Assembly: GCA_905160935.1 (NCBI GenBank)
Contig: CAJHZI010000711.1
Span: forward strand, 67,001-131,000
DNA from: Enchytraeus crypticus
Taxonomy: Eukaryota; Annelida; Clitellata; Enchytraeida; Enchytraeidae
Direction: 5' to 3'
Length of the DNA: 64,000 nt
A model generated the notes under the pieces. It saw nothing but the letters and a program-made list of their open reading frames with translations. It searched no databases and had not been told where the DNA came from. The translations under genes and the position numbers were made by a program. This document shows, in pieces, positions 63,511 through 64,000 of this stretch; position 1 is the stretch's first letter; every line of letters starts with the position of its first letter.

Positions 63511-63849
63511 TGTGTGTTTGTGAACCAGTGTAGAGATTCTTTAAGTCAACTTCATTGCGATCTACTATTTCCATTTATATTGGTGTCACTAGATCATTCT
63601 GTTTCAAGTCAAATAAGTTGATGCTTATAATTGGTAATATTGAGTATTTACATTGCTGTAATACAGTTTTAGAGGCTATATTTCAGAATAGAGGCTATAA
63701 AACGAAAAGTACAAATTCATTAATTATCTATATTTAAGATAATTGAATTGACTAATTACTAGTCAGTTATCTTAGATACTAGGCCCCATATTAATAATTA
63801 CAATTAGGCCCAACTAATAGAAAGAGAATCAATCTTAGTTCTTCCTCTC

Positions 63850-64000
63850 TATGGTCTTTCTGCCTCCTGAGCCACAGCTGTCCTTGCTAGTCCTCCCCTG
63901 ACCTTTTCCTCTCTCGCTTGTCCTTGCTAGTCCTCCCCTGACCTTTTCCTCTCTCGCTTGTCCTTGCTAGTCCTCCCCTGACCTTTCCCCTTGACACCTG
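63850..64000. repeat. 41-nt CT-rich minisatellite at the right edge
   Basis: About three units of tccttgctagtcctcccctg with accttttcctctctcgcttg; it continues to the window end. Confidence 0.92.

Overview
The window is nuclear DNA from an animal, most likely a marine invertebrate. The basis is spliced genes with GT/AG introns, animal-type domain combinations, U5 spliceosomal RNA genes, tRNA-derived SINEs, non-LTR retrotransposon debris, and mariner- and hAT-like DNA elements. The sequence is AT-rich and crowded with microsatellites and minisatellites. I cannot fix the phylum from sequence alone. Almost all long open frames are repeat translations; the real genes consist of short exons that I joined by splice sites and phase.

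Layout, left to right. (1) 474-3167, minus strand: five exons of a retinol-dehydrogenase-like short-chain dehydrogenase, whose last exon lies beyond the left edge. (2) 3.2-19.0 kb: gene-poor DNA with SINEs, retroelement tails, a small hAT-like MITE and simple repeats. (3) 19089-57412, minus strand: one 38-kb gene of 25 exons. The joined frame is 3090 nt (1029 residues), every junction keeps phase, and it reads: about two filamin-type Ig repeats, Ser/Thr-rich linker, PH, EF hands, PLC X box, acidic linker, PLC Y box, C2, Ser-rich tail ending TAV. The PLC part is delta-like. All catalytic and calcium residues of the X box are present at a constant offset of 245 from the mammalian PLC-delta1 numbering. 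I know of no described PLC with filamin repeats. (4) Within two introns of this gene, on the opposite strand, lie four intact U5 snRNA genes (20510-20631, 24748-24867, 25536-25656, 26587-26707) and two U5 relics. Their flanks are a mosaic that suggests duplication plus gene conversion. (5) 57.4-61.9 kb: minisatellites, SINE and LINE pieces. (6) 61962-63047, minus strand: a two-exon OTU-type cysteine protease-like gene of 183 residues. (7) To the right edge: two minisatellites.

The most unusual pattern is that many minisatellites are built from splice junctions. In both the dehydrogenase and the PLC gene, tandem arrays start at an exon edge and each unit copies the splice site, often with some exon bases. 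Clear cases are dehydrogenase exon 4 and PLC exons 12, 14, 15 (acceptors) and 24 (donor). Weaker cases are the donors of PLC exons 8 and 9. Other arrays, such as (TTGA)n, sit directly against acceptors. Microsatellites elsewhere are often tails of SINE and LINE copies.

The three protein genes show no obvious shared pathway. The dehydrogenase is predicted to reduce or oxidise retinoid-like carbonyls, the PLC to cleave PtdIns(4,5)P2 at membranes with a possible filamin-like scaffold end, and the OTU protein to remove ubiquitin or be an inactive relative.
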